Assembly (NCBI GenBank): GCA_902766915.1
Contig: CACXFN010000169.1
Location: forward strand, 1-8,273
DNA from: an uncultured Eubacteriales bacterium
GTDB taxonomy: Bacteria; Bacillota; Clostridia; Peptostreptococcales; Anaerovoracaceae
Reading direction: 5' to 3'
Length of the DNA stretch: 8,273 nucleotides
Positions 1 to 7,744 of the stretch are shown here, piece by piece (the first letter of the stretch is position 1; the number at the start of each line of letters is the position of its first letter). The position numbers were made by a program, and so were the translations under genes. The notes beneath the pieces are model-generated. The model searched no databases. It saw nothing but the letters and a program-made list of their open reading frames with translations, and was not told where the DNA came from.

Positions 1-267
1 AGCACCAACATTATATTTACCACTTGTTGGGGCATGAGGATATGTAATGGGGATAGATGGTCCGTAACGTCTCGGCAAATTATGTCTAAAATATCCCTGC
101 CCCTCAATGTGTATAATCTTAGGAACTTCCACTGACACGATTGGATTATCCTTTGCTTGACCGGAATTGGTCTCAGAATCAGCAAAAGAAACAACCGATG
201 TATTTATCAATACCATGGCAATTAATAGTACTACTGCTATAAATCTCTTAGTTAAATTCCTGCTCAT
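1..267 (-). CDS. Secreted protein of unknown function, N-terminal part (cut by window edge)
   Basis: An open frame of 89 codons starts at ATG 267-265 and runs off the left edge with no stop. I do not recognise the family. Residues 1-30 form a clear signal peptide: a basic start (MSRNLTKR), a hydrophobic core (about residues 9-27, FIAVVLLIAMVLINTSVVS) and a likely signal peptidase I site after SFA, with the mature protein starting at DSETNSGQ. The mature part is polar and rich in Pro, Gly and Arg (PRRYGPSIPITYPHAPTSGK); no lipobox Cys or domain is visible. The start is supported by an AGGAAAGG ribosome site seven bases upstream and an extended -10 element 42 bases upstream. It lies downstream of, and on the same strand as, the CWB2 surface protein gene, so both may belong to a surface-protein locus. 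Certain: an exported N-terminus. Unknown: function and full length. Confidence 0.8.
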   Translation of the reverse strand, partial: MSRNLTKRFIAVVLLIAMVLINTSVVSFADSETNSGQAKDNPIVSVEVPKIIHIEGQGYFRHNLPRRYGPSIPITYPHAPTSGKYNVGA

Positions 268-308
268 ACACACCTTTCCTTTTGCATAACAATTAACTAA
301 TCGGCATT

Positions 309-317
309 ATTATACCA
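309..317 (-). promoter_or_regulatory. Extended -10 promoter for the secreted protein at 1-267
   Basis: On the minus strand these bases read TGGTATAAT, a perfect -10 hexamer with the TGn extension. No good -35 hexamer is seen 16-18 bases further upstream, which is tolerable for an extended -10. Transcription would start near 302, giving a leader of about 35 bases with the AGGAAAGG ribosome site. The 134-base gap (268-401) that holds it shows no convincing terminator for the upstream CWB2 gene, so read-through from that gene may add to expression. Confidence 0.5.
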
Positions 318-401
318 ACGATTGTATTACTAAAAGGTTATTAGCGTAGCGATTACTCAAATGAATTTGTTGCCTACATTGTATCGCATACATTACATGG
401 A

Positions 402-2561
402 TTACAGTTTCTTACCGCTTGCCACATCAACGCAATACATTTCCCCGACATAGCCTTTGCTTCTTCCATGATTGTATTCATCTTTTCCATCAAGATGAGC
501 TTCCCTCAGCAATTTCACTTCTTCAATCATATCATTAAAGTAAGAATCCGAGTATTCTCTTGCTTCAGTCCGTGTGTCAAAAGGCCCCTTGGTTACCACG
601 AAGATCTCTCCACAACTGCAGCCGCACGTCTCAGTAATATACCACTCAATTAAAACATCAGTCTCCCCACATAACTTGCACTGCCTTCTAGTGACTGCGT
701 TTTCTGCATATGAGTCTTTTATTATTCTTTTTTCATAATGCCCGCTTGCTTCATGATATTCTTCTTTGCTAAACGATCTTTCTAAATAGCTTGTTGCACA
801 CACACGTCCTTCATCATCAATATATGTATATGGCACACCATTGGGATAGTGAGTCTTGGCATGATTGACTATCTCAGGATAATCGTACCACCATCCATCT
901 TGTGAGCCATTTGGCTCATAACCGTAGAGGATTCCATTATAGTGGTTAGCAGGAGATACATAATCTCCGGCAAAGAATCCATGGTCATCCTGTTCAGTCA
1001 ATGCAAACTCTGCCTTTTCAACAGGTATTAATTTATCATTGATATTCGCCACATAGTCGCATAATTCACATTCCCAATGAACCGTAACATCATAGTATTC
1101 ACAATCCTCTACCCATTCATCTTCGGTTACGGGAGAACGATAAATCTCTTCAATAATATCTTCCCAATCATGCTTATGACCATCAACTTTGATATTATCT
1201 CTGGCTAAAAGAACTCCATCTAGAAAGACACTGAAAGCATGTGCACCTTCTTCTACATTCTTATCAACTAATCCACGCCCAGATAATTCATTATCTACAT
1301 AGATATCTAAAATCCCTTTCCCTGAATACGGATAATCATATATACCTTTACCGTTGCTTGAGTCAACAACTTCATACTTAAGTATTATTCTATTTTCGTT
1401 TATTGTAATGCTTTCGCTGACTCTCACACCCTCTTTTTTTCCGCATTGATTACATGGTCTTGTGAATGTAAGAATCTTTTCTGAGCTAGGATACCATTCC
1501 CATTTTCCCCAGCTATGAGTATGCTCAGGTTCTTTCACTGGAACTGGTCCTGAATTCGGTTTTGGCTGTACAATTATATTAACAAAAATATTATTAACAA
1601 CAGTTATTGATACTGCCCCTGTACCACCAATGGTAACACTCCCCGATACCTTCTTATCTTCAACATATTGCTTTGCATACCCATAAGCATTATCAGCAAC
1701 TAATAGAATAGGCGCATTATTCATCATTGCTATAGGTGCGCCGGAAAGTCCATCAGGGAAATTCTTTCCATTCACCAGTGCTACCTTTTTGGCATTTCGG
1801 AAGAATCGTTCTGCTACTTTTTTTGATGTTTCATATCTATTCGCTCCACCTATTCTCTCGACGGTTCCATATTTCTTCAGTTCTTTTTCAACTTCAGAAG
1901 ATACAGCCGCAGTTCCTCCAAGTATATAAAACTTCTTTGTTCCATTGGATTTAATCCACGCCTTTTGATTATCGGAAAGAGTTTTGCCTACTAACAGCAT
2001 GCCCCTTCCAACAGCAGATCCGGATAAACTATCGGGATAGTTTACTCCAGATGCAACAATTATTTCCTCACCAGGTTTCACCGATTCCTTAAGTATTTCT
2101 AAATTGGTGTCGAAGCGGCTTTCTCCTGCCAGTCTTTTTGTCTTTATACCATTTGACTTTAATGCATTTTCAAATACATTTCTAACAACTCCTGTTCCTC
2201 CAAGCAAGAAAACAGTACCATTTTTCTTCATATCTTTTTTTATATAGGACAAGACTTTTGTCTCTTGATTTGGATTTATAAGAATTAATGGAGCATCCTT
2301 AACTTTGGATAAGAATCCACCTGATAAAGCATCTGGGAAATTACCGCCAAATGCAACCACTACGTTTTCAAATGCACCCTTTTCCTTATGGATTTCATCA
2401 GCTACAGCATATGATGTACCATATCTATCTGCACCCGCAATCCTGATGCCTGGATTGTTTTCTATGGTATCAGCAGTAGCTACTATCGGAACTGAAGTAA
2501 TCACTAATAAAAGCACCAAAACGATAAACGACACTTTAACACTATGTCCTACCCTTTTCAT
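402..2561 (-). CDS. Secreted cell-wall-binding surface protein with three CWB2 repeats and a His/Cys-rich tail
   Basis: A 719-residue exported protein. Residues 1-30 are a signal peptide (KRVGHSVK, hydrophobic core, cleavage near VATA-D). Residues about 37-325 hold three cell wall binding repeat 2 (CWB2, PF04122) units. Each begins R-[IL]-[AG]-G-x-x-R-[YF] (residues 40, 143, 236), has a [NY]-[FY]-P-D-x-L-S-G core (74-81, 174-181, 267-274) and ends in a GGT-x-x-V type turn (121-126, 215-220, 312-317). In known clostridial proteins three such repeats hold the protein non-covalently to an anionic wall polymer. A Pro-rich linker (about 327-347) leads to the tail: HxHxW (347-351) with CNQC (370-373); a beta-rich, Ig-like stretch (about 383-458); HKHDW (462-466) with CELC (498-501); a Trp/Tyr/Gly-rich stretch (about 525-590); CKLC (628-631); and CGCSCG (646-651). 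The start has an ideal site (TAAGGAGG, six bases before ATG). The tail's role is unknown; metal binding or disulfides are inferences. The wall-binding call is confident. Confidence 0.93.
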   Translation of the reverse strand: MKRVGHSVKVSFIVLVLLLVITSVPIVATADTIENNPGIRIAGADRYGTSYAVADEIHKEKGAFENVVVAFGGNFPDALSGGFLSKVKDAPLILINPNQETKVLSYIKKDMKKNGTVFLLGGTGVVRNVFENALKSNGIKTKRLAGESRFDTNLEILKESVKPGEEIIVASGVNYPDSLSGSAVGRGMLLVGKTLSDNQKAWIKSNGTKKFYILGGTAAVSSEVEKELKKYGTVERIGGANRYETSKKVAERFFRNAKKVALVNGKNFPDGLSGAPIAMMNNAPILLVADNAYGYAKQYVEDKKVSGSVTIGGTGAVSITVVNNIFVNIIVQPKPNSGPVPVKEPEHTHSWGKWEWYPSSEKILTFTRPCNQCGKKEGVRVSESITINENRIILKYEVVDSSNGKGIYDYPYSGKGILDIYVDNELSGRGLVDKNVEEGAHAFSVFLDGVLLARDNIKVDGHKHDWEDIIEEIYRSPVTEDEWVEDCEYYDVTVHWECELCDYVANINDKLIPVEKAEFALTEQDDHGFFAGDYVSPANHYNGILYGYEPNGSQDGWWYDYPEIVNHAKTHYPNGVPYTYIDDEGRVCATSYLERSFSKEEYHEASGHYEKRIIKDSYAENAVTRRQCKLCGETDVLIEWYITETCGCSCGEIFVVTKGPFDTRTEAREYSDSYFNDMIEEVKLLREAHLDGKDEYNHGRSKGYVGEMYCVDVASGKKL

Positions 2562-2611
2562 TTTGTTCCTCCTTAAATTATGTAAAAGTACAACTAATTA
2601 CTAGTGAATAT

Positions 2612-2620
2612 ATAATATCA
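2612..2620 (-). promoter_or_regulatory. Probable extended -10 promoter of the CWB2 protein gene
   Basis: The minus strand reads TGATATTAT, a TGn extension followed by a 5/6 match to TATAAT, in a very AT-rich stretch. At 17-18 bases upstream only weak -35 matches exist (GGATTA or TGGATT). The predicted start near 2605 would leave a leader of about 44 bases ending in the AAGGAGG site. It lies past the terminator of the aminopeptidase gene, so the CWB2 gene should be a separate unit. The rest of 2562-2693 shows nothing else. Confidence 0.4.
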
Positions 2621-2693
2621 TATGTTCTATAGTGTAATCCAGTTAATCCACTTAGTTGAAAAAAGATATCAATAAGGTTCCCTTTCCCCAAAT

Positions 2694-2742
2694 AAAAACG
2701 TTCCTCTTTTTGTACGAAATAATCAAAAAGAGGAACGTTTTT
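2694..2742 (-). terminator. Strong rho-independent terminator of the eno-aminopeptidase unit
   Basis: A perfect 19-bp inverted repeat (2694-2712 against 2724-2742) with an 11-base loop. The core is ACGTTCCTC paired with GAGGAACGT. On the minus strand it lies 33 bases past the aminopeptidase stop and is followed by TTTTTATTT, a proper U-tract. On the plus strand it is followed by TTTTTCCTATTTTATTTTATT, so it could also stop antisense transcription moving into the aminopeptidase gene. Confidence 0.92.
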
Positions 2743-2775
2743 CCTATTTTATTTTATTAAAGAAGTGCTGGGATT

Positions 2776-4236
2776 CTATTTATTCAGCATCCAGTACAAA
2801 CAGCCTCTTACGCCTGCACCGGTTCCTCCTGCAGGGTTGTAACCCCAGGCGTCTCCAACATAGGCGGGACCTGCGATATCCAGGTGAAGCCATTTATCTT
2901 TATACTCTTCTTTAATGAACTTATCCAGGAAGAGTCCTGCAGTTAAGGCACCACCCATTCCACCGGGCACTGAATTGCGTACATCTGCAACCTTTGAATC
3001 CAAGAGAGGTCTCAGGTGATCGTTGAATTCCAGGACAGTGTAGTTTTCACCACTAAGCTCCGCTGCCTTCTTGAATGCAACCTGGAAATCATAATTATTC
3101 CCGATTACGCCGGAAGTATAATCACCCAAACCCACAACACATGCGCCTGTAAGAGTTGCCAAATCGATTAGATAGTCAGGCTTCACTTCATCCTGGGCCC
3201 AAGACAGGCAATCACATAGAACCAGACGACCTTCTGCGTCGGTATTGTTAACTTCTACCGTAACTCCGCCGCGGGTTCTTAGTACATCATCAGGCTTGTA
3301 GGCTCCGCTTCCAACCATGTTTTCAGTCACACCTAATACCGCATGAACCTCATAGGGCAGTTCCATCTCGGCACAAGCCTTGATAATTCCCATGGTAGCA
3401 GCTGCACCTGATTTATCTGCCTTCATTGTATACATACTGGTAGATGGTTTTATGGAGAGTCCACCGCTATCGTATGTCAGTCCCTTACCTACGAAACAAA
3501 TCTTTAACTCAGCATCCTTTTTAGGTTTGTATGTCAAATGAATAAGCTGTGGTCCATGCGGACTTGCTTGATTGACGGCAAGGAAGGCATTCATATCCTG
3601 TGCCTTTAAATAGTCCTTGCCATAGTCCTGACATTTAACAGTATAATAAGACTCCGCTAATTTCTGGGCATCTGCCACCATTCTCTGCGGGGTATAAACC
3701 TGAGGAATCTCGTTAACAATGTCACGAACATAATTTGTAGCTTCCGCAATTATTCTGCCACGCTTTAAAGCCGCTTCTGCTCTAACCTTATCGCATCCCG
3801 TTACACTTACGTAGACTTCCTCAATTGTACAAGGTTTGGAATCCGTCTTATATTCATCAAAGGAATATGCCGAAAGCTCAAACCCCTCTGCAATTGCGCT
3901 AAGTGCGGCTTCGATCTCTTCCATCGCAGCTTCTGTTCCACCAACGCTAACTGCCGGAGAGCTGATATGTGGCATTTTGACAGATTTAATTCTGTATCCG
4001 GAAAGAACCTTAAGAGCCTTGGAAATGGCAATTCTCAGTGTCTCGGGAGATGTATCCTTAATGCTCACATAGATTCTTCTGGCACTGGCAAGATTGCAAA
4101 CCGACCCTTTTTCGAATCCGGAGAACTTAAGCAGTTCTCTATCGGTGCAATTTGTCAAATCATCATTTATTATAAATCTTATCTCATAGTCAGCTCTAAC
4201 ATTGGTTGCATCTCTATCGACTATTTTAAATTTCAT
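2776..4236 (-). CDS. Leucyl aminopeptidase, M17 family (PepA-like)
   Basis: A cytosolic di-metal aminopeptidase that removes N-terminal residues from peptides. Its 486 residues are close to the roughly 500 usual in M17. The N-terminal third (to about residue 160) is the divergent macro-like domain; the C-terminal part is the catalytic domain. Visible active-site elements are GKGLTYDSGG (250-259; metal ligands K251 and D256), SIK with catalytic K263, MKAD (271-274; D273), and the M17 signature NTDAEGRL (331-338; metal ligands D333 and E335, catalytic R337). The C-terminal motifs LIDLATLTGAC (356-366), HLDIAGPAY (451-459) and GTGAGVRG (471-478) also fit. One oddity: the position after D273 is Lys, where many family members have Met. 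Start ATG has GGAGG nine bases upstream. The gene follows eno by 54 bases with no good terminator between them, and a strong terminator follows its stop. Family is certain; substrate preference is not shown. Confidence 0.95.
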   Translation of the reverse strand: MKFKIVDRDATNVRADYEIRFIINDDLTNCTDRELLKFSGFEKGSVCNLASARRIYVSIKDTSPETLRIAISKALKVLSGYRIKSVKMPHISSPAVSVGGTEAAMEEIEAALSAIAEGFELSAYSFDEYKTDSKPCTIEEVYVSVTGCDKVRAEAALKRGRIIAEATNYVRDIVNEIPQVYTPQRMVADAQKLAESYYTVKCQDYGKDYLKAQDMNAFLAVNQASPHGPQLIHLTYKPKKDAELKICFVGKGLTYDSGGLSIKPSTSMYTMKADKSGAAATMGIIKACAEMELPYEVHAVLGVTENMVGSGAYKPDDVLRTRGGVTVEVNNTDAEGRLVLCDCLSWAQDEVKPDYLIDLATLTGACVVGLGDYTSGVIGNNYDFQVAFKKAAELSGENYTVLEFNDHLRPLLDSKVADVRNSVPGGMGGALTAGLFLDKFIKEEYKDKWLHLDIAGPAYVGDAWGYNPAGGTGAGVRGCLYWMLNK

Positions 4237-4290
4237 TTGTTTTTTCCTCCATATACAGAAATGCCATTAAGTCATTTCCGAATAAAAACC

Positions 4291-5665
<1,375 letters not shown>

Positions 5666-5675
5666 ACACAGAGAT

Positions 5676-5704
5676 ATTATAGTTTAAATAGGGTTTAAAC
5701 ACAA
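5676..5704 (-). promoter_or_regulatory. eno: Promoter of eno with a dyad in its spacer
   Basis: On the minus strand TTGTGT (5704-5699) and a perfect TATAAT (5681-5676) are separated by exactly 17 bases, a vegetative sigma-A type promoter. The spacer is almost filled by a perfect inverted repeat, GTTTAAA-CCCTA-TTTAAAC (5700-5682), which has the placement of a repressor operator. Transcription would start near 5669, leaving a leader of about 83 bases. The upstream EamA gene ends only 31 bases before the -35 and no terminator is seen there, so read-through is possible. Confidence 0.7.
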
Positions 5705-5735
5705 GACAGGAATACTAATTCTAAAATGACTTAGG

Positions 5736-6659
5736 CTATACTTTTGATTTGTAATTGTAATTATAATAGAGCAATCCTGCCACCACCAAAGCACAACCTA
5801 CCAGTTCCCAGGATGATGGCACCTGTCTTAGAATTAAGAAAGCAAACAGTATGGAAAATACCGAATCCGAAGTCTCCCAGGCAGATACGTAAACAGAATC
5901 CAAATGCCCGATACATAGATTTAAAACCGCATGGGATCCAAGCTGGCAAAGTAAGGCCATTAAAACCAGAAGACAATAATCCATAATTGGATAACCGGTG
6001 AAACTTGTTCCTGTAATAATCATAGCCATCAAGAAACTAAACCAGCAGGTGGCGAAGAGAATAAAAACATAAACTCTTCCCGATATTTTATCCATCGCCT
6101 TTTCACCGATGGAAAAATACACCCCCATAAACAGAGCAGCCAGGATTCCCATAATATCTCCTTTAAAGTGGCCCGGAGGAAGATTGCTGAAATCCATCCC
6201 GGCAGTAAGATAAGCCCCGATTAGCGCAACCAGGATTCCAAGAAGTTGTTTCTTATTTATTCCTTTTTTATATATGAAAACGCTGATAAATACCACCACA
6301 AAGGGATGAAGAGAAGCAAATATGGATGCACTGGCTATACTTGTCATTTTAACCGCATTAAACCAACTGGTAAAATGAGCAAACAGAAAGAATCCTGCAA
6401 GCATAGTAAGCAAAAGACTGCTCCATGAAGCCTGTTTATTATCTTTTGAAAAAAGCCCTTTTAGTTCCTCTCTGTCATGCATTAATACTGGAACACCGAA
6501 GAAAGGAAGGCTAAAGGTCAGTCTCCAAAAGCCTATGGCAATTGGAGGTGCCGTAATGGCCTTTCCTAAGGTACCCGAGGTTGCCCCCAGCATAACAGCG
6601 ATTACAACTAATATACGTGCATATCTTGATATGAAGCCAATAAGTCCTTTGTTTTCCAT
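5736..6659 (-). CDS. EamA/DMT-family transporter, ten membrane helices
   Basis: A 307-residue inner-membrane protein of the drug/metabolite transporter superfamily (EamA, PF00892), of usual length. Ten hydrophobic segments are visible at about residues 15-33, 40-59, 80-101, 107-130, 138-155, 166-185, 196-216, 226-248, 257-278 and 283-300, in two five-helix halves. The first half has the typical GATSGTLGK and FWRLTFS elements (25-33, 44-50) and ASIFASLHPFVVVF (111-124); the second repeats the plan (AWETSDSVFSILFAFLILRQ, 260-279). The family exports amino acids, sugars, nucleosides or drugs; substrate cannot be told here. The ATG start is the only good one: the frame is closed by TGA 18 bases upstream with no other start codon. 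It has no Shine-Dalgarno, and TACAAT lies 12 to 17 bases before the ATG, suggesting a leaderless message. The gene diverges from the PhzF-like gene and is followed by eno on the same strand. Confidence 0.9.
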   Translation of the reverse strand: MENKGLIGFISRYARILVVIAVMLGATSGTLGKAITAPPIAIGFWRLTFSLPFFGVPVLMHDREELKGLFSKDNKQASWSSLLLTMLAGFFLFAHFTSWFNAVKMTSIASASIFASLHPFVVVFISVFIYKKGINKKQLLGILVALIGAYLTAGMDFSNLPPGHFKGDIMGILAALFMGVYFSIGEKAMDKISGRVYVFILFATCWFSFLMAMIITGTSFTGYPIMDYCLLVLMALLCQLGSHAVLNLCIGHLDSVYVSAWETSDSVFSILFAFLILRQVPSSWELVGCALVVAGLLYYNYNYKSKV

Positions 6660-6692
6660 AATGCATTCATTGTATCACAATTGCCTGTATAG

Positions 6693-6701
6693 TGATATAA
6701 T
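6693..6701 (+). promoter_or_regulatory. Extended -10 promoter of the PhzF-family gene
   Basis: TGATATAAT on the plus strand is a perfect -10 with the TGn extension. No good -35 lies at the right distance. Transcription would start near 6708, so the three 15-bp repeats at 6711-6755 would fall within the roughly 60-base leader, just before the GGGAGG ribosome site at about 6759-6764. Confidence 0.5.
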
Positions 6702-6710
6702 TCTTTGTAT

Positions 6711-6755
6711 CATTATCAAATATACCATTGTCAAATATACCAATGTCAAATACCT
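6711..6755. repeat. Three tandem 15-bp repeats in the EamA-phzF divergent control region
   Basis: Units at 6711-6725, 6726-6740 and 6741-6755 read CATTATCAAATATAC, CATTGTCAAATATAC and CAATGTCAAATACCT. Units 1 and 2 match at 14 of 15 positions, and units 2 and 3 at 11 of 15. On the minus strand each unit carries a -35-like hexamer (TTGATA, TTGACA, TTGACA), so the array may supply the -35 for the EamA gene, bind a regulator, or both. On the plus strand it sits in the predicted phzF leader. Confidence 0.75.
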
Positions 6756-6769
6756 AATGGGAGGAATAT

Positions 6770-7744
6770 ATGAAATTCTTTATTGCAGACGCTTTTACCG
6801 ATACATTATTTGGTGGAAATCCGGCAGGTGTGGTTTTGATTCCTGATGGAGAGGATTTTCCCAACGATGAAATTATGAGAAAAACCGCCGCTGAATTAAG
6901 GTATTCCGAAACTGCATTTATAAAAAGAATTACCCATGATGCAGAAAATAATGATAACAAAGAAACACTGAAGCCCGCATTCCACGCCAGATATTTTACT
7001 CCCACAGGAGAGGTGGATTTATGCGGACATGCCACCATCGCAAGTTTTTATTCCCTGGCGAAAGCCGGCCTATTGTCAGATGAATCCGTTGAATCCATTT
7101 CTGTTCACACATTGGCAGGTGATATAGAGATACAAATTGAATATGAAAAAAACTCCGCTTCAGAATCCTCCCAGCCTTCTTTCCTTTTGATGGATATGGC
7201 AGATCCCAAACATATTTCAACAATTAATGACGCCATAGAGATAGATAGGTTGTATGAAATAATGGGAACCGAATTTGATCAAAGCATTAATCTTCTACCA
7301 ATGATAATGTCCACAGGGCTTCCGGATATAATGATGCCCATGGCTAATCAAAGGGAGTTGGATTCCCTTAATCCGGATTTCGATGCTCTTTCCAAGCTGT
7401 CAGAAAAGTATAATGTTACGGGAGTCCATGCCTTCTGTATAGAACCGAATCAGCCAAAGCAGGGAGAGGATCCAAGCAATGCCGATATTATCTGTCATAC
7501 CAGAAACTTTGCACCTCTGTATGGAATAGATGAGGAGGCTGCCACCGGAACATCCAGCGGAGCTCTGACCTATTACCTTTGCCTTAATCAAAAAATTGGC
7601 ACCCATGCTAAGTGCCAATTCATCCAGGGCGAAGCTATGGATCGTCCATCAATAATTCTCACAACAATTGATGCCCATGAGACCTGTCGCATACGTGTAG
7701 GCGGAAGGGCTGCCATTTTGGCAGAAGGAGAAATTGACCTATAG
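6770..7744 (+). CDS. PhzF-family isomerase/epimerase-like protein
   Basis: A 324-residue cytosolic protein of the PhzC/PhzF family (PF02567), which has the diaminopimelate-epimerase fold in two similar halves. It is slightly longer than the usual 260-300. Visible elements are the N-terminus KFFIADAFTDTLFGGNPAGV (2-21), RYSETAF (44-50) with E47 at the position of the catalytic Glu of PhzF, RYFTPTGEVDLCGHATIA (74-91), a second-half counterpart NFAPLYGIDEEAATGTSSGA (246-265), QGEAMDRPS (286-294) and VGGRA (310-314). In phenazine producers PhzF isomerises dihydro-3-hydroxyanthranilate; most members elsewhere have unknown substrates, and no other phenazine gene is visible, so a phenazine role is not inferred. 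Start ATG has GGGAGG about five bases upstream. It diverges from the EamA gene and its last six bases overlap the convergent MATE gene. Its 3' part contains the MATE gene's probable terminator on the other strand. Confidence 0.9.
   Translation: MKFFIADAFTDTLFGGNPAGVVLIPDGEDFPNDEIMRKTAAELRYSETAFIKRITHDAENNDNKETLKPAFHARYFTPTGEVDLCGHATIASFYSLAKAGLLSDESVESISVHTLAGDIEIQIEYEKNSASESSQPSFLLMDMADPKHISTINDAIEIDRLYEIMGTEFDQSINLLPMIMSTGLPDIMMPMANQRELDSLNPDFDALSKLSEKYNVTGVHAFCIEPNQPKQGEDPSNADIICHTRNFAPLYGIDEEAATGTSSGALTYYLCLNQKIGTHAKCQFIQGEAMDRPSIILTTIDAHETCRIRVGGRAAILAEGEIDL
7588..7620 (-). terminator. Rho-independent terminator for the MATE gene, inside phzF coding DNA
   Basis: On the minus strand AATTGGCAC (7620-7612) pairs perfectly with GTGCCAATT (7602-7594) around a nine-base loop, and a run of six T (7595-7590) follows at once. 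This is the right shape and direction for a terminator of the MATE gene, whose stop is 119 bases upstream. It lies in phzF codons 275-284, so the MATE message would carry over 100 bases antisense to phzF. No such signal is oriented to serve phzF here. Confidence 0.75.

Noticed and set aside
380..392. Small palindrome TGTAT-CGC-ATACA after the CWB2 gene
   Set aside because: Only five A/T-rich pairs with no T-run on the minus strand, so not accepted as the CWB2 terminator.
7710..7724. CTGCC-ATTTT-GGCAG hairpin near the end of phzF
   Set aside because: Five pairs inside coding DNA, with no T-run after it.
6770..7744. A phenazine biosynthesis role for the PhzF-like gene
   Set aside because: No other phenazine gene is present, and most PhzF-family proteins in Firmicutes have unknown substrates.
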